From positions 1 through 64,000 of IMG/VR virus record IMGVR_UViG_3300021419_000004: a stretch of DNA of 64,000 nt. One strand, given 5' to 3'. Below are positions 24,269 through 31,770 of this stretch, in pieces. Numbering within the stretch: the first letter of the stretch is position 1; every line of letters begins with the position of its first letter. The position numbers and the translations under genes are program-made. The notes beneath the pieces are model-generated. The model did not search any database, was not told where the DNA came from, and saw nothing but the letters and a program-made list of their open reading frames with translations. Source of the DNA: a virus.

Positions 24269-24936
24269 GGCTGTGAGCCGTCCTCGCCACCGGCCCGGCT
24301 GTCGATGGCCTGCCCGCAGCAGGAGCAGCGCTCCACGATGGGTGCGAGCAGTGCGCCTGCCACACTTGCACTCGCGCTCGGCAACTTCCACCAGCTCCGG
24401 CCGTGGCCGCACTCAGCGTCCAGGTGCCCGAAGTCGATGCGCCCACCGGGCTTCACGCACCGCTGGAGGGTGTCAAGGGCGGCCACGCGATCTGCAGCCG
24501 GGATCCAGGGGAAGACGTTGCGGGCCAGGATGAGATCGTACCGGCCAAGCACCACGGGATGGCCCTCCGGCCGGGCGAGGTCCACGCCGCCAGAGCAGTA
24601 GGTGACGCGGCCATAGTGCTCAGTGAGCTGGACAAGGGGGTCGTCGAAAACGCGCCCGATCACAGCATGGTGCCTGTCAGCCAGCAGTGCAGGGGAGGCG
24701 AGGGTGAAGATCATGCCCAGAGCCACACCCCTCTCTTTGTCAGATGCGGTCACGTGCCAGTCCAGCTCGGTCTCCTGCAGCAGGAGAGCCAGGGACTGCA
24801 CCTCCTCGCCCGTGGAGCAGGCAGCGCTCCAGACGCGGAAGGGCATCCCCGGAGGCAGGCTGAGGAGCCAGGAGCGGAGGTCCCGCCAGTAGGCGGAATC
24901 CCGGAACATGGCGGTCTGATGAGGGGAGCGGTTCAT
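24265..24936 (-). CDS. CheR-like SAM methyltransferase
   Basis: 223 aa. MFRDSAYWRDLRSWL and FRVWSAACSTGEEVQSLALLL match the CheR catalytic domain (F-F-R-D...W-x-A-x-C-S-T-G-E-E-x-Y-S-L), followed by WHVTASDKERGVAL (acidic end of strand 2) and YDLILARNVFPWI. The usual N-terminal CheR helical domain is missing, and a Cys cluster CSCCG ends the protein. Substrate unknown. The ATG at 24936 overlaps the preceding microprotein's stop. Confidence 0.82.
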   Translation of the reverse strand: MNRSPHQTAMFRDSAYWRDLRSWLLSLPPGMPFRVWSAACSTGEEVQSLALLLQETELDWHVTASDKERGVALGMIFTLASPALLADRHHAVIGRVFDDPLVQLTEHYGRVTYCSGGVDLARPEGHPVVLGRYDLILARNVFPWIPAADRVAALDTLQRCVKPGGRIDFGHLDAECGHGRSWWKLPSASASVAGALLAPIVERCSCCGQAIDSRAGGEDGSQP

Positions 24937-25103
24937 GGCGCGCCTTCCGCGTCTTCCGCGCCTTCCGTGTCCTCCGCGTCCGCGCAACTGCACTGCTCCG
25001 CAGCCTCTGCGAGCTGGATCTCTTTGTAGTCCTCGCTGAAAGCGTTGAGGGCCATTGCTCCTATCAGCACGATGAATACGGCTGCGTCCCAGGCGTCGAA
25101 CAT
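24933..25103 (-). CDS. 56-aa membrane microprotein with acidic tail, operon leader
   Basis: MFDAWDAAVFIVLIGAMALNAF is a membrane helix; the tail carries CSC and an acidic Glu-Asp-Thr/Ala-Gly repeat encoded by a degenerate TCC-GCG type repeat. ACACGGAGA leader directly upstream and the operator-promoter behind it. Unrecognised. Confidence 0.72.
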   Translation of the reverse strand: MFDAWDAAVFIVLIGAMALNAFSEDYKEIQLAEAAEQCSCADAEDTEGAEDAEGAP

Positions 25104-25132
25104 GTGTCTCTCCGTGTCGTGTCTTTGGCCAG

Positions 25133-25148
25133 GCTGCCGCTTGGCCGG
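25133..25148. promoter_or_regulatory. Operator palindrome, degenerate copy
   Basis: GCTGCCGCTTGGCCGG keeps the CTGCC-N3-4-TGGC core of the family but has three mismatches. It sits just downstream of the -10 of the 25.1-kb leftward promoter, as at 10.7 kb. Confidence 0.55.
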
Positions 25149-25155
25149 TCTTGGT

Positions 25156-25194
25156 CTTGTACCCCGGGGAGTCAGGCCGGGGCAAGTGGGGATC
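25156..25194 (-). promoter_or_regulatory. Promoter of the CheR-sigma operon
   Basis: Minus strand: GATCCCCA, TTGCCC, an 18-bp spacer, TACAAG. It drives the operon from the 56-aa gene through the CheR-like, DUF3987-like, HNH and sigma genes. Confidence 0.5.
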
Positions 25195-26008
25195 AGGGGT
25201 GGTAGACGGTCAGGATCTCCTGACGGCCCTTGGGAAGGGGGCGGCCATCGCTCCGCTGCAGGCTGTGCACCTCGGCTTTTCTGCCCGGCAGTTCGACGGT
25301 CTCTGCTTCCGCAATGGCTACCCGGCAGCCCTGCCCCAGGGCAGCTTCTGCGGCCCTCACAACCTCCAGGCGTCCGAACTTGAAGCGGTAGCCGGTGGTC
25401 TTGCGGTAGGGCGGGTCCAGATACACAGTATCCCCGGGCCTCAGACCGTCCAGCCAGAAGAGCTTGGCTGCATCCGTCTGCATCCACTGCGGCTGCAAAT
25501 GCCGCATCCACCGCCCTACGCGCAGCACCTTGGCCGCCAAGGCAGGCGGATTGAGGCGATCCTTGAAGCCCCTGGCGATGCCTGAGGGGCTGACAGTCGC
25601 GTAGCCGGCTGTAGCCCAGGACTCGCCCTCATCACGCGGTGCCTTCCCCAAAGGAGTGGATGCCTGAAGCACCGCGTAGGCAGCAGCCCAGGGGGCCGGT
25701 CCCAACTCAGCGGGCACCAGTGCCCGTGCGAGTTCGAATCCCTCCCGGCCTGGGGGGTAGGCCCTGATCCCCGACGCAACCGCCTCAGGGGCCCCTGCCA
25801 ACTCCTGATAGAAGCGGGCTACGTCGCCGGCATCGTTCAGGCGGAGGAGGTGTGTCCCTGCCTCCAGCCCCAATGCCGCCAGCGTAGGGGCCCTCAGCGC
25901 CCGTTTGCCGCCCTGGTAGGTGAAGGGGGCATGAGGGCCTCCGGCCACCGCAAGCGCCATAGAGCAGCTGCCTGCGCAGGGCTCACACCAGATGGACCGG
26001 CGGCTCAC
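25193..26008 (-). CDS. Second D12-class DNA adenine methyltransferase
   Basis: 271 aa. FTYQGGKRALRAPTLAALG is motif I (Y-x-GGK), and TVYLDPPYRKTTGYRFKF holds the catalytic DPPY. It is diverged from the Dam at 5.6-6.5 kb in length and in the region between the motifs. The GTG at 26008 overlaps the upstream TGA (GTGA) with AGGGAG before it; an ATG 16 codons in is possible. The N-terminal extension carries CEPCAGSC. Confidence 0.85.
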   Translation of the reverse strand: MSRRSIWCEPCAGSCSMALAVAGGPHAPFTYQGGKRALRAPTLAALGLEAGTHLLRLNDAGDVARFYQELAGAPEAVASGIRAYPPGREGFELARALVPAELGPAPWAAAYAVLQASTPLGKAPRDEGESWATAGYATVSPSGIARGFKDRLNPPALAAKVLRVGRWMRHLQPQWMQTDAAKLFWLDGLRPGDTVYLDPPYRKTTGYRFKFGRLEVVRAAEAALGQGCRVAIAEAETVELPGRKAEVHSLQRSDGRPLPKGRQEILTVYHP

Positions 26009-26265
26009 CGGTCCCGCTCCCTGCGGAACAGCAGACCCCCGCGGACTTCGAAGCCTTGAGGGGGCGGGTCCATCCCGGTCACTACCCTGCAGGCCGGGCA
26101 GTCCACCAGCACCCAGGCCCCGGAGCCGTAGACAGTGGTGAGATCTGCCGTTGGAGCGCCGCATGCGGTCGTCTCGCTTCGATCGCAGTGGTGGACGAAG
26201 AGGTGGTGCAGGCCCAGGGGGCCAGTGGCCTTGGAGAGGCTGCGGTGGGGTGTGTACGCAGCCAC
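26005..26265 (-). CDS. Hypothetical protein, 86 aa
   Basis: Unrecognised; His/Cys-containing (HHLFVHHCDRSETTACG, VDCPACRVV), possibly a small metal-binding protein. GTG start directly after the TAG of the integrase-like gene; its stop overlaps the methylase GTG. Confidence 0.7.
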   Translation of the reverse strand: MAAYTPHRSLSKATGPLGLHHLFVHHCDRSETTACGAPTADLTTVYGSGAWVLVDCPACRVVTGMDPPPQGFEVRGGLLFRRERDR

Positions 26266-26266
26266 G

Positions 26267-27415
26267 CTACACCCCCGCCGGCGGAGGGACTGGGAGGCCG
26301 GTCACCACTTCCTCGAGCTGGACACGCTGAGAAGGCTGAGCTTGAGGGAGAGGAGGGCGCGTGGCTTGAGCGACGGGTGCGGTGGGCGCGTCGGAGGGCA
26401 CAGCTGACGCAGCTGACGCAACTGGCGTCGGCGTACCCCCCGGAAGCCACAGGCCGCTCGCGGGCAGTCCATCCGGGCCCGAATCCACACTGCCCCAGGA
26501 GGCCGTGCGGGCGCGCTCCAAGGTGCGTTCCCTGGGGAGCCAGAAGGAGCCAGCGCTCACCCGGTGCTCGACGCGGTGACGCCAGGCCGCGAAGTGGCGA
26601 GGGAACTGGTGCCTCCACACCAGTGCGATCGTCTCCTCCCAAGGGAGGGCGGCGGTAGCCGCGGTCATGCCGCCCAGGCGGGGGGTGAAGTACAGGCCTC
26701 GCTCCCACAGGGCGAAGACCATCATGGTCACCTGCAGCACATGGAGGGGATAGGCCAGCTTGGCCTCCAGGGGCCGGGCGCCCAGGACCGGCGTGGCGGT
26801 CTTCAGCAGCAGCGGCGAGATGGGGGCGTTGGGGGCCTGGCCCAAGGTCCAGTCGATCAGGGGGCGGAAGGTGCTCTCAGGCACGGGCTGGCGAGTGCGC
26901 CGGTCCAGGATGAAATCTTCGCGGAGCTCCGGTCCCGAGAAGTCTGAGAGCTTGACGCGGGCGAGGGCCCGCACCGACTGGGGGTAGAAGTTGATGATCT
27001 GCCCGATGGCGGTGACGACCTCGTAGGGCAGCGGGTCACACTGGAAGCAGGTGTCGCGGCCTTGGGAAGCTGGCGCCCGAGGCTGTCTCTTGAGCGCAGG
27101 GAAAGGAGCCGGGAGCAAGGGGGACGCGGCGCCGAACACACTGACGGCCCATGCAGTGAACACGGGCCAGGCGGTAGCGCAGTGGCGATTCACGTAGGGA
27201 GGGAGCGTGGCCAGCACCGAGGCCAGCGTCTGGGTGTCGGTGGGCCCCGCATCGTGAGGCAGAGCACGCAGCAGCCGCTTGAGTGAACGGACGTACTGCC
27301 GCGAAGTCTCAGGGGAGCGACCCGACTTGATGAGGTGAGGATAGAGCACGGAGTGCTGCGGGTCCCCCCTGCGGGCGAGCTGGTGGTAATCGGCAAGGGG
27401 GTGAGAGAACTGCAT
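26267..27415 (-). CDS. Integrase-core-like protein without recognisable catalytic tetrad
   Basis: 382 aa. The N-terminal LIKSGRSPETSRQYVRSLKRLLRAL resembles a SAM-like core-binding domain of tyrosine recombinases. The C-terminal region does not show the R...HxxR...Y set of active recombinases, and the last 80 residues are Pro/Ala-rich. It may be a decayed recombinase or a DNA-binding relative. Clear integrase function is carried by the gene at 58.1-59.0 kb. First gene of a leftward operon with the second methylase. Confidence 0.66.
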   Translation of the reverse strand: MQFSHPLADYHQLARRGDPQHSVLYPHLIKSGRSPETSRQYVRSLKRLLRALPHDAGPTDTQTLASVLATLPPYVNRHCATAWPVFTAWAVSVFGAASPLLPAPFPALKRQPRAPASQGRDTCFQCDPLPYEVVTAIGQIINFYPQSVRALARVKLSDFSGPELREDFILDRRTRQPVPESTFRPLIDWTLGQAPNAPISPLLLKTATPVLGARPLEAKLAYPLHVLQVTMMVFALWERGLYFTPRLGGMTAATAALPWEETIALVWRHQFPRHFAAWRHRVEHRVSAGSFWLPRERTLERARTASWGSVDSGPDGLPASGLWLPGGTPTPVASAASAVPSDAPTAPVAQATRPPLPQAQPSQRVQLEEVVTGLPVPPPAGV

Positions 27416-27437
27416 AGCGGCTCCGGGAGCGAGAGGT

Positions 27438-27481
27438 GGGTACAGTGTACCCTCAGATAACGGGGGCTGAGGCTTTAACAA
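27438..27481 (-). promoter_or_regulatory. Promoter and GGGTAC/GTACCC palindrome of the integrase-like operon
   Basis: Minus strand TTGTTA, 16 bp, TATCTG, then GGGTACACTGTACCC (6-bp arms, 3-bp centre) just downstream, 23 bp before the ATG. The palindrome differs from the CCTGCCA family, so another regulator may act here. Confidence 0.5.
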
Positions 27482-27718
27482 GACAGCGGCCCCAAGTATG
27501 GTCAACCCTCGATAGAGGCGCAATAGAAAAGCTACAAACACAATGCGTGTATCACGACTTGATCACTCGGATATAGCCGGATATCGCCCCCGTAGGCTCG
27601 GAAAATGGCATGCGAGTAATGCGATATTCCATGACGTGGAACGCCATTTTTCCACCCATACGCGCGGGCGCGCGCTTGATCTACTGGCGCTGGCTGCGAT
27701 TCGGCTCGGTATTTTTGT
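27482..27718. promoter_or_regulatory. Central AT-richer intergenic region with inverted repeats
   Basis: No convincing gene in either direction. It contains GGATAT direct repeats flanking AGCC, GGAAAATGGC facing GCCATTTTTCC across about 33 bp, and an inner TTCCA-TGACG-TGGAA. It separates the leftward and rightward halves of the element, so it may be a switch or origin. Confidence 0.45.
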
Positions 27719-27734
27719 CCTGCCACTTGGCAGG
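27719..27734. promoter_or_regulatory. Operator palindrome CCTGCCACTTGGCAGG
   Basis: Perfect copy of the operator family, lying after a TATTTT sequence that could be a rightward -10, about 70 bp ahead of the rightward lipoprotein gene with its ACACGGAGA leader. Promoter assignment is weak. Confidence 0.65.
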
Positions 27735-27802
27735 CGCGCGATCGCCGGGCTACGGTGCTTGGGACTGGCCAGCACTGTGCCTGGCGCAACACGGAGACTG
27801 GA

Positions 27803-27910
27803 ATGCTGATCCTCTTCTTGACCCTGCTTGGCTGCGAGTTCACTGACGGCGATGCCGGTGGTGATGGGCACCCCGTGCTCGAGGCCCAGAAGGCCGGGTG
27901 GTTGGTGTGA
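27803..27910 (+). CDS. 35-aa lipoprotein-like micro-ORF
   Basis: MLILFLTLLGC is a short lipoprotein signal with lipobox LLGC, followed by an acidic Gly-rich tail. It has the conserved leader AACACGGAGA at the right distance, supporting translation. It resembles the starts of the lipoproteins at 29.3 and 57.9 kb (MTILLLLLAC, MTLLLFFLAC). First gene of the rightward central operon. Confidence 0.58.
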   Translation: MLILFLTLLGCEFTDGDAGGDGHPVLEAQKAGWLV

Positions 27911-28065
27911 GCCACCACCCCGCGCCAGTCGGTCCCGAGTGTTTCGGAGGCTTGGACTTCGATCCTCTCAATGCTACTTCCCTCATCAGTCAGGGGTTCG
28001 CACAAGCCGTGTTCGACCCCCATGCAGCTCACCCCTACGCCGCCACCCACGAACAGGAGGCTTCT

Positions 28066-28812
28066 GTGCCTCGAATCTCGCAGATCCCGCAGACAGATGC
28101 GAAGCTCCAGGCCCTGGACGCCGCCCTCAAGGAGGCTGAGGAGCGTGCAGCGCAGCTCCGAAAGGAGCGCGACGAGCACCTGGCTTGGGCGTCCAAGGTA
28201 GTGGTGATCCCGGCCGCCCGCTGGATGGAGCTCATCGAACGCGTGGACGCCTCAACTGCCCGGAGGATGACGGCCCACAAGCCGGAGCCTGCCCCCGAAG
28301 AGGGGCTGACTCGCCCGCAGGTGGAGGACTTGCTGCGGGAGATCCTGGGATGGCTACACAGCGCCCGAAATGGCGGGTCCCGGACCAGGGCAGGATCCCA
28401 TGTGCACCTCGATGCCGCACGCTGGGATCGAATCCTCGCCGTCCTGTGTCGTCTGGCGGCCGTCGATCCGAGAGCACCGGCGTGGTATGGCGCCATCCCC
28501 GCTGCCGGCACCGCCTCCCTGGTGCCCTGGGAGCTCATCTCACCCATCAACCGCGATGAGGGGGCACCCGACCCCTCCATCCCCCTCACCAACCGAGAGA
28601 AGCAGCTCTGGGGACTGCTGGCGTCCACCCAGGCGCTCGTGGAGAAGGCCTACAGGGAAGGCTGGAGCGCCCTCGGGATCCGTGAGGGCATCGACGCCTT
28701 CAAGTGCGGCCCCGCCGCATCTCAGCCCTTCTACGACCAGTCCGATGTGTGCAAGCGCCTGCAGGACCTGGACGCCGAAGTCGGTGAGCTCATGGAGGTG
28801 CCGCGTGGCTGA
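28066..28812 (+). CDS. Coiled-coil hypothetical protein, 248 aa
   Basis: N-terminal coiled coil (LQALDAALKEAEERAAQLRKERDEHLA), a middle helical domain, and a C-terminal VEKAYREGWSALG followed by VCKRLQDLDAEVGELME. Not recognised. The GTG at 28066 is chosen because AGGAGG lies five bases upstream; the frame is open back to 27898 and a GTG overlapping the lipoprotein stop is an alternative. Confidence 0.75.
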   Translation: MPRISQIPQTDAKLQALDAALKEAEERAAQLRKERDEHLAWASKVVVIPAARWMELIERVDASTARRMTAHKPEPAPEEGLTRPQVEDLLREILGWLHSARNGGSRTRAGSHVHLDAARWDRILAVLCRLAAVDPRAPAWYGAIPAAGTASLVPWELISPINRDEGAPDPSIPLTNREKQLWGLLASTQALVEKAYREGWSALGIREGIDAFKCGPAASQPFYDQSDVCKRLQDLDAEVGELMEVPRG

Positions 28813-28827
28813 GCGCAGGAGCCCTCA

Positions 28828-29097
28828 GTGGGAGGACACCACGAGCTACCGCCAAGGGGAGAGGTCCCCGCCCGCGCCTGGACCCTCCGAGTGCGTGATC
28901 TCCAGCTCACCATCCACAGGCACCGTGACTACGAGCCCGGCCAGTGGCTGCTCACCTGCCCCCAGGTCCGGCAGGGGCGCTATGCCCTGGAGGCCTACGG
29001 CACCGATGACGCAGCTCTGGAGGCTGCCAAGGCGGAGGCCATTGAACACGTGCGCACAGTGCTCCGAGTGCGGCTGGTCGCGCTGGAGGGGCTGTGA
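28828..29097 (+). CDS. Hypothetical protein, 89 aa
   Basis: Unrecognised; beta-rich N-terminus (WTLRVRDLQLTIHRHRDY) and helical C-terminus (DDAALEAAKAEAIEHVRTVL). GTG start with AGGAG seven bases upstream. Overlaps the next gene as GTGA. Confidence 0.68.
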   Translation: MGGHHELPPRGEVPARAWTLRVRDLQLTIHRHRDYEPGQWLLTCPQVRQGRYALEAYGTDDAALEAAKAEAIEHVRTVLRVRLVALEGL

Positions 29098-29342
29098 GTC
29101 GGCGGCGCGAAGTGCCGCCCTTGGCAGCCCTGCCCCAAGTCCACTGTGAGTTCGACCCCATGACCACCAAGGGCGTGAAGTACCAGTGGTGGGAGTGCAG
29201 GCACTGTGGGCGGCAGACCCGCACCGGCTGGCACGTAGAGAGCCGAGAAAGCTTCGGCCACTGCTACGCGCGTGTGGAGCAGCTCCGCATCGACCACCGA
29301 AACCTACAACAGCAACTGCAAGCCTCTGGAGACACCCAATGA
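29094..29342 (+). CDS. Zinc-finger-like protein, 82 aa
   Basis: VHCEFD...YQWWECRHCGRQTRTGWH...HCYARVE gives a CxxC plus flanking Cys/His, consistent with one zinc site. The C-terminus is a Gln-rich helix. GTG start overlapping the previous stop. Function unknown. Confidence 0.7.
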   Translation: MSRRREVPPLAALPQVHCEFDPMTTKGVKYQWWECRHCGRQTRTGWHVESRESFGHCYARVEQLRIDHRNLQQQLQASGDTQ

Positions 29343-29602
29343 CCATCCTCCTGCTGCTGCTTGCTTGTGGGTCCACGCCCGAACCCAGCGCAACGTCAGG
29401 CCCTGACGGCATCTGTCATGTGAGCGCCGGCAAGCCCCGCACCGAAGACATCGACTGCCCATGCCAAGACGAGATCTATGTGATCGGCGGCTGGGGCGCC
29501 GTCGTGGCCACCTGTCACCCTCACGCATCCGGGTCCCTGGAGCGCACCGCTGACGGCGAGGCTGACCTGCTGATCTGCACTTGCCCAAAGGAGACCCCGT
29601 GA
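29339..29602 (+). CDS. Small lipoprotein, 87 aa
   Basis: MTILLLLLACGS is a lipoprotein signal (LLAC lipobox, Cys10). The mature part has six Cys in a pattern that could form disulfides (ICHVS, DCPCQD, ATCH, ICTC). Possibly a periplasmic superinfection or host-interaction factor; unproven. Overlaps the next gene as GTGA. Confidence 0.72.
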   Translation: MTILLLLLACGSTPEPSATSGPDGICHVSAGKPRTEDIDCPCQDEIYVIGGWGAVVATCHPHASGSLERTADGEADLLICTCPKETP

Positions 29603-29868
29603 ACACCAGAACCGCCAAGAAGATCGTGGATTGCACCGCCCGCGCCGTCGCGCACAAGCAACCCGTCAGGTACAGCCGGCGCCAGGTTCGCCAAGCCCTG
29701 CACCACCTGCGCCGCCGGAACGGCAAGTGCTGGAGGCAGGCAGTGGACTACGCCGGAGTCTCATGCGACTACTGCGCGCCCGTCTTCCGCACCCGCACCG
29801 GCAAGCTCAGCTTCCCTTGGGAAGTGGGCAGCAGGGGCGTGGGCATCTGGGCACTGGGGGCGCCGTGA
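29599..29868 (+). CDS. Paralogue of the 18.9-kb RRQVRQAL protein, 89 aa
   Basis: MNTRTAKKIV, YSRRQVRQALHHLRRR and LSFPWEVGS align with the protein at 18.9-19.3 kb (MNRRTAQKIV, YTRRQVRQALTKLR, MAFPWEAN). Basic and Cys-containing (CDYC). GTG start chosen by GGAG and alignment. Function unknown, but its presence in both transcription units suggests a repeated accessory role. Confidence 0.73.
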   Translation: MNTRTAKKIVDCTARAVAHKQPVRYSRRQVRQALHHLRRRNGKCWRQAVDYAGVSCDYCAPVFRTRTGKLSFPWEVGSRGVGIWALGAP

Positions 29869-30290
29869 ACGCAACACCGAAGATGACCGCCCGGATCCCC
29901 ATCCGCCGCTGCACCCCTCGCACCGGCAGCGGCGAGGGCTTGCTGACGCTCACCGTCTACCCGCCCCGAGATGACGACAACACCTTCCACCCCCGGAACA
30001 CCGTGCTGTGCGAGACGTTCGGAGACAAGCAGTGCGCACTGGCCCTCCCTGAGGTGAGCATGCTGCGGCGCCTGACGAGCCCGGACTGCATCCACGGAGA
30101 TGTGGAGATCAGCCTCCCCCTGGGTGGCTGGAAGTTCGACATCGACTCCGAGGACGTGCAGATCACGATGCCCTTCGTCGGATTCGCCCCTCCCGGGGGC
30201 AAGGCCCCCAAGAAGCGCATCCTGCGTGTGGATCGGAGGGACCTGCACGGCGCCCTCAACGCCTGCATCGCTGTGGGAGGTGAGACGTGA
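29865..30290 (+). CDS. Hypothetical protein, 141 aa
   Basis: Unrecognised, mainly beta (EGLLTLTVYPPRDDDNTFHPRN, VEISLPLGGWKFDIDSEDVQITMPF) with a C-terminal helix. GTG start overlapping the previous stop; overlaps the next gene as GTGA. Confidence 0.72.
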   Translation: MNATPKMTARIPIRRCTPRTGSGEGLLTLTVYPPRDDDNTFHPRNTVLCETFGDKQCALALPEVSMLRRLTSPDCIHGDVEISLPLGGWKFDIDSEDVQITMPFVGFAPPGGKAPKKRILRVDRRDLHGALNACIAVGGET

Positions 30291-30640
30291 TCCCCGCCGG
30301 GAAGAACGAAGAGGGGCGCGCCCTGTGCCCATGCTGCGGCGCGGAACTCACGCTGCGGTGGACCGACCACCATGGCATCGCCGAGTGCGGGGTCTGCGGC
30401 GTTGCCCTGGGCATCGAAGGCTATGGCAAGTTCGAAGAGACCACCGTGCTGCTGGATGCCGTCGAGCTGGAAGCCTGCCAGGCGTACTGGAAGGAGACCA
30501 GCACTCGGATGATCTGGGGCGACACGCACCGCTGGGGCAACGTCTCGGACACCGCCGAGGAGCGCGCCCAGCACATGAAGGCCTGGATGCAAGAGCACAG
30601 GCCTGAGGTCGCCGCGATCTGGTACAGGAGGGAGGCGTGA
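30287..30640 (+). CDS. Zinc-ribbon protein, 117 aa
   Basis: LCPCCGAELTLRW...IAECGVCGVAL forms a two-CxxC zinc ribbon (residues about 14-40) like those of restriction-alleviation (Lar) proteins of phages, although the match is short. A helical C-terminus with Trp follows. GTG start overlapping the previous gene. Confidence 0.72.
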   Translation: MIPAGKNEEGRALCPCCGAELTLRWTDHHGIAECGVCGVALGIEGYGKFEETTVLLDAVELEACQAYWKETSTRMIWGDTHRWGNVSDTAEERAQHMKAWMQEHRPEVAAIWYRREA

Positions 30641-30837
30641 ACGCACGGCAACGATGGAAGCAACAGCGCCAGCTGGCCGAAGCCCTGGCCGTAGGCACTG
30701 GTGTCGTCGGCGGCGTCGCCTGGATCCTGATCGGTGCAGCCACGGAGGATGTAGGCCGCAGCGCAGCTGGGGTGCTCCTGCTCGGCACAGGGGCGCTTGT
30801 CCTGTCAGGCTTGACCATCGCGCGGTGGTTCGACTGA
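30637..30837 (+). CDS. Two-helix membrane protein, 66 aa
   Basis: MNARQRWKQQRQ is followed by two membrane helices (AVGTGVVGGVAWILIGAAT and AAGVLLLGTGALVLSGLTIA). Size and hairpin topology would suit a holin-like protein, but it is not in the late module. The start motif MNARQR is shared with the 79-aa protein at 20.2 kb. Last gene of the central operon. Confidence 0.7.
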   Translation: MNARQRWKQQRQLAEALAVGTGVVGGVAWILIGAATEDVGRSAAGVLLLGTGALVLSGLTIARWFD

Positions 30838-30884
30838 GGGAGGCGCGTAGCGTGCGCGGCACGCACAGCGTCCGAAACGCGAGA

Positions 30885-30910
30885 GCCCCTCCTGCTTGCA
30901 CAGGAGGGGC
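30885..30910 (+). terminator. Strong hairpin terminator of the central operon
   Basis: GCCCCTCCTG and CAGGAGGGGC form a perfect 10-bp stem with a 6-nt loop, preceded by a smaller GCGTGC/GCACGC hairpin at 30850-30864. No U-tract follows, so termination may need a factor. Confidence 0.6.
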
Positions 30911-30997
30911 CGACACTGTGAGGCTGACAAGACCTCGGACACGGGTGCTCCTCTCGGAGCTACCCAGACACTATCGACACATTTGGAGACCGTCAAC

Positions 30998-31729
30998 ATG
31001 AAGATCGAGATTCATTTGCCTGATGCGAACGCGAGTGCAGACGCAGGCAATGCACCCGCCACCGGTTCCCTTCGGTTCTACGGCACCGAAGCTGAGGTGC
31101 GCGAAGCAGCCGCCCGGCTGTTGGACCTGCTGCCCGGAGAGGAGCTCTTGGACGTGACCGACCTGGAGGTTGCGTTCAAGAAGGCGCTTCGAACAGTGGA
31201 CGCGCAGGCCGTGGTCCTGACGGATGTTCGCTGTGCGTTGGACGGCAAGAAGGCCGTAGGTAACAGCGGAGTGGCGCTGGACGTGCAGAAGCTGGTGAAG
31301 CGCCTGCAGGAGGCGGAGCAGCGGCTGCACGAGCTGGAGACGGTGCCTCAGGCAGAGGAACGAGAGGAGCGCCACGCCAGGAAGGCCGCCGAAATAGAGA
31401 CGGCCTTGGCAGGGCTGCATCAAAGCAACCCAGACCTCTACTGGGCGATCAAGCGGCTGCAGCACCCCGTCATCCGCTTCGCCTACCCCGCGGCGCCTGA
31501 CGATCTGGAGATGGCGCTCACCTCCAATGCGAAGCGCCTTCACCCGGCGCTGCTGCATCCCGGGAGCAATCTGCCGCCAACGCCCGTAGATCCGGCTCCG
31601 GGGGAGTGGGTGAAGGAATGGAAGGAATGGGTGGATGCTGCCGGAGCAAAGTGGCCGAAGGCAGGCCCCTTCAGCAGGCTCGCCGGTGCTTGGCTGAGGT
31701 ACGCAAACTCATTCTACGGCCTCAAGTAG
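30998..31729 (+). CDS. Coiled-coil hypothetical protein, 243 aa
   Basis: N-terminal alpha/beta part (KIEIHLPDAN..., VREAAARLLDLLPG), a central coiled coil (LVKRLQEAEQRLHELETV, EEREERHARKAAEIETAL), and a Trp-rich end (EWVKEWKEWVDAAGAKW). Unrecognised. TTTGGAG lies upstream of the ATG. It stands alone between a terminator and a tandem repeat. Confidence 0.77.
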   Translation: MKIEIHLPDANASADAGNAPATGSLRFYGTEAEVREAAARLLDLLPGEELLDVTDLEVAFKKALRTVDAQAVVLTDVRCALDGKKAVGNSGVALDVQKLVKRLQEAEQRLHELETVPQAEEREERHARKAAEIETALAGLHQSNPDLYWAIKRLQHPVIRFAYPAAPDDLEMALTSNAKRLHPALLHPGSNLPPTPVDPAPGEWVKEWKEWVDAAGAKWPKAGPFSRLAGAWLRYANSFYGLK

Positions 31730-31734
31730 ACGGG

Positions 31735-31763
31735 TGGGCAGGTGGGCAGGTGGGCAGGTGGGC
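31735..31763. repeat. Tandem GGTGGGCA repeats
   Basis: About four copies of the 8-mer GGTGGGCA directly after the 243-aa gene and before the convergent acidic gene. Short array; role unclear. Confidence 0.8.
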
Positions 31764-31770
31764 GCCCCGG

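Noticed and set aside
25725-25760. T-arm-like GTTCGAATCC suggesting a tRNA
   Set aside because: It lies inside the second methylase gene, and I find no matching acceptor or anticodon arms at the right distances.
27543-27809. Possible 88-aa rightward gene in the central region
   Set aside because: No ribosome-binding site, covers the repeats and operator, composition unlike real genes here.
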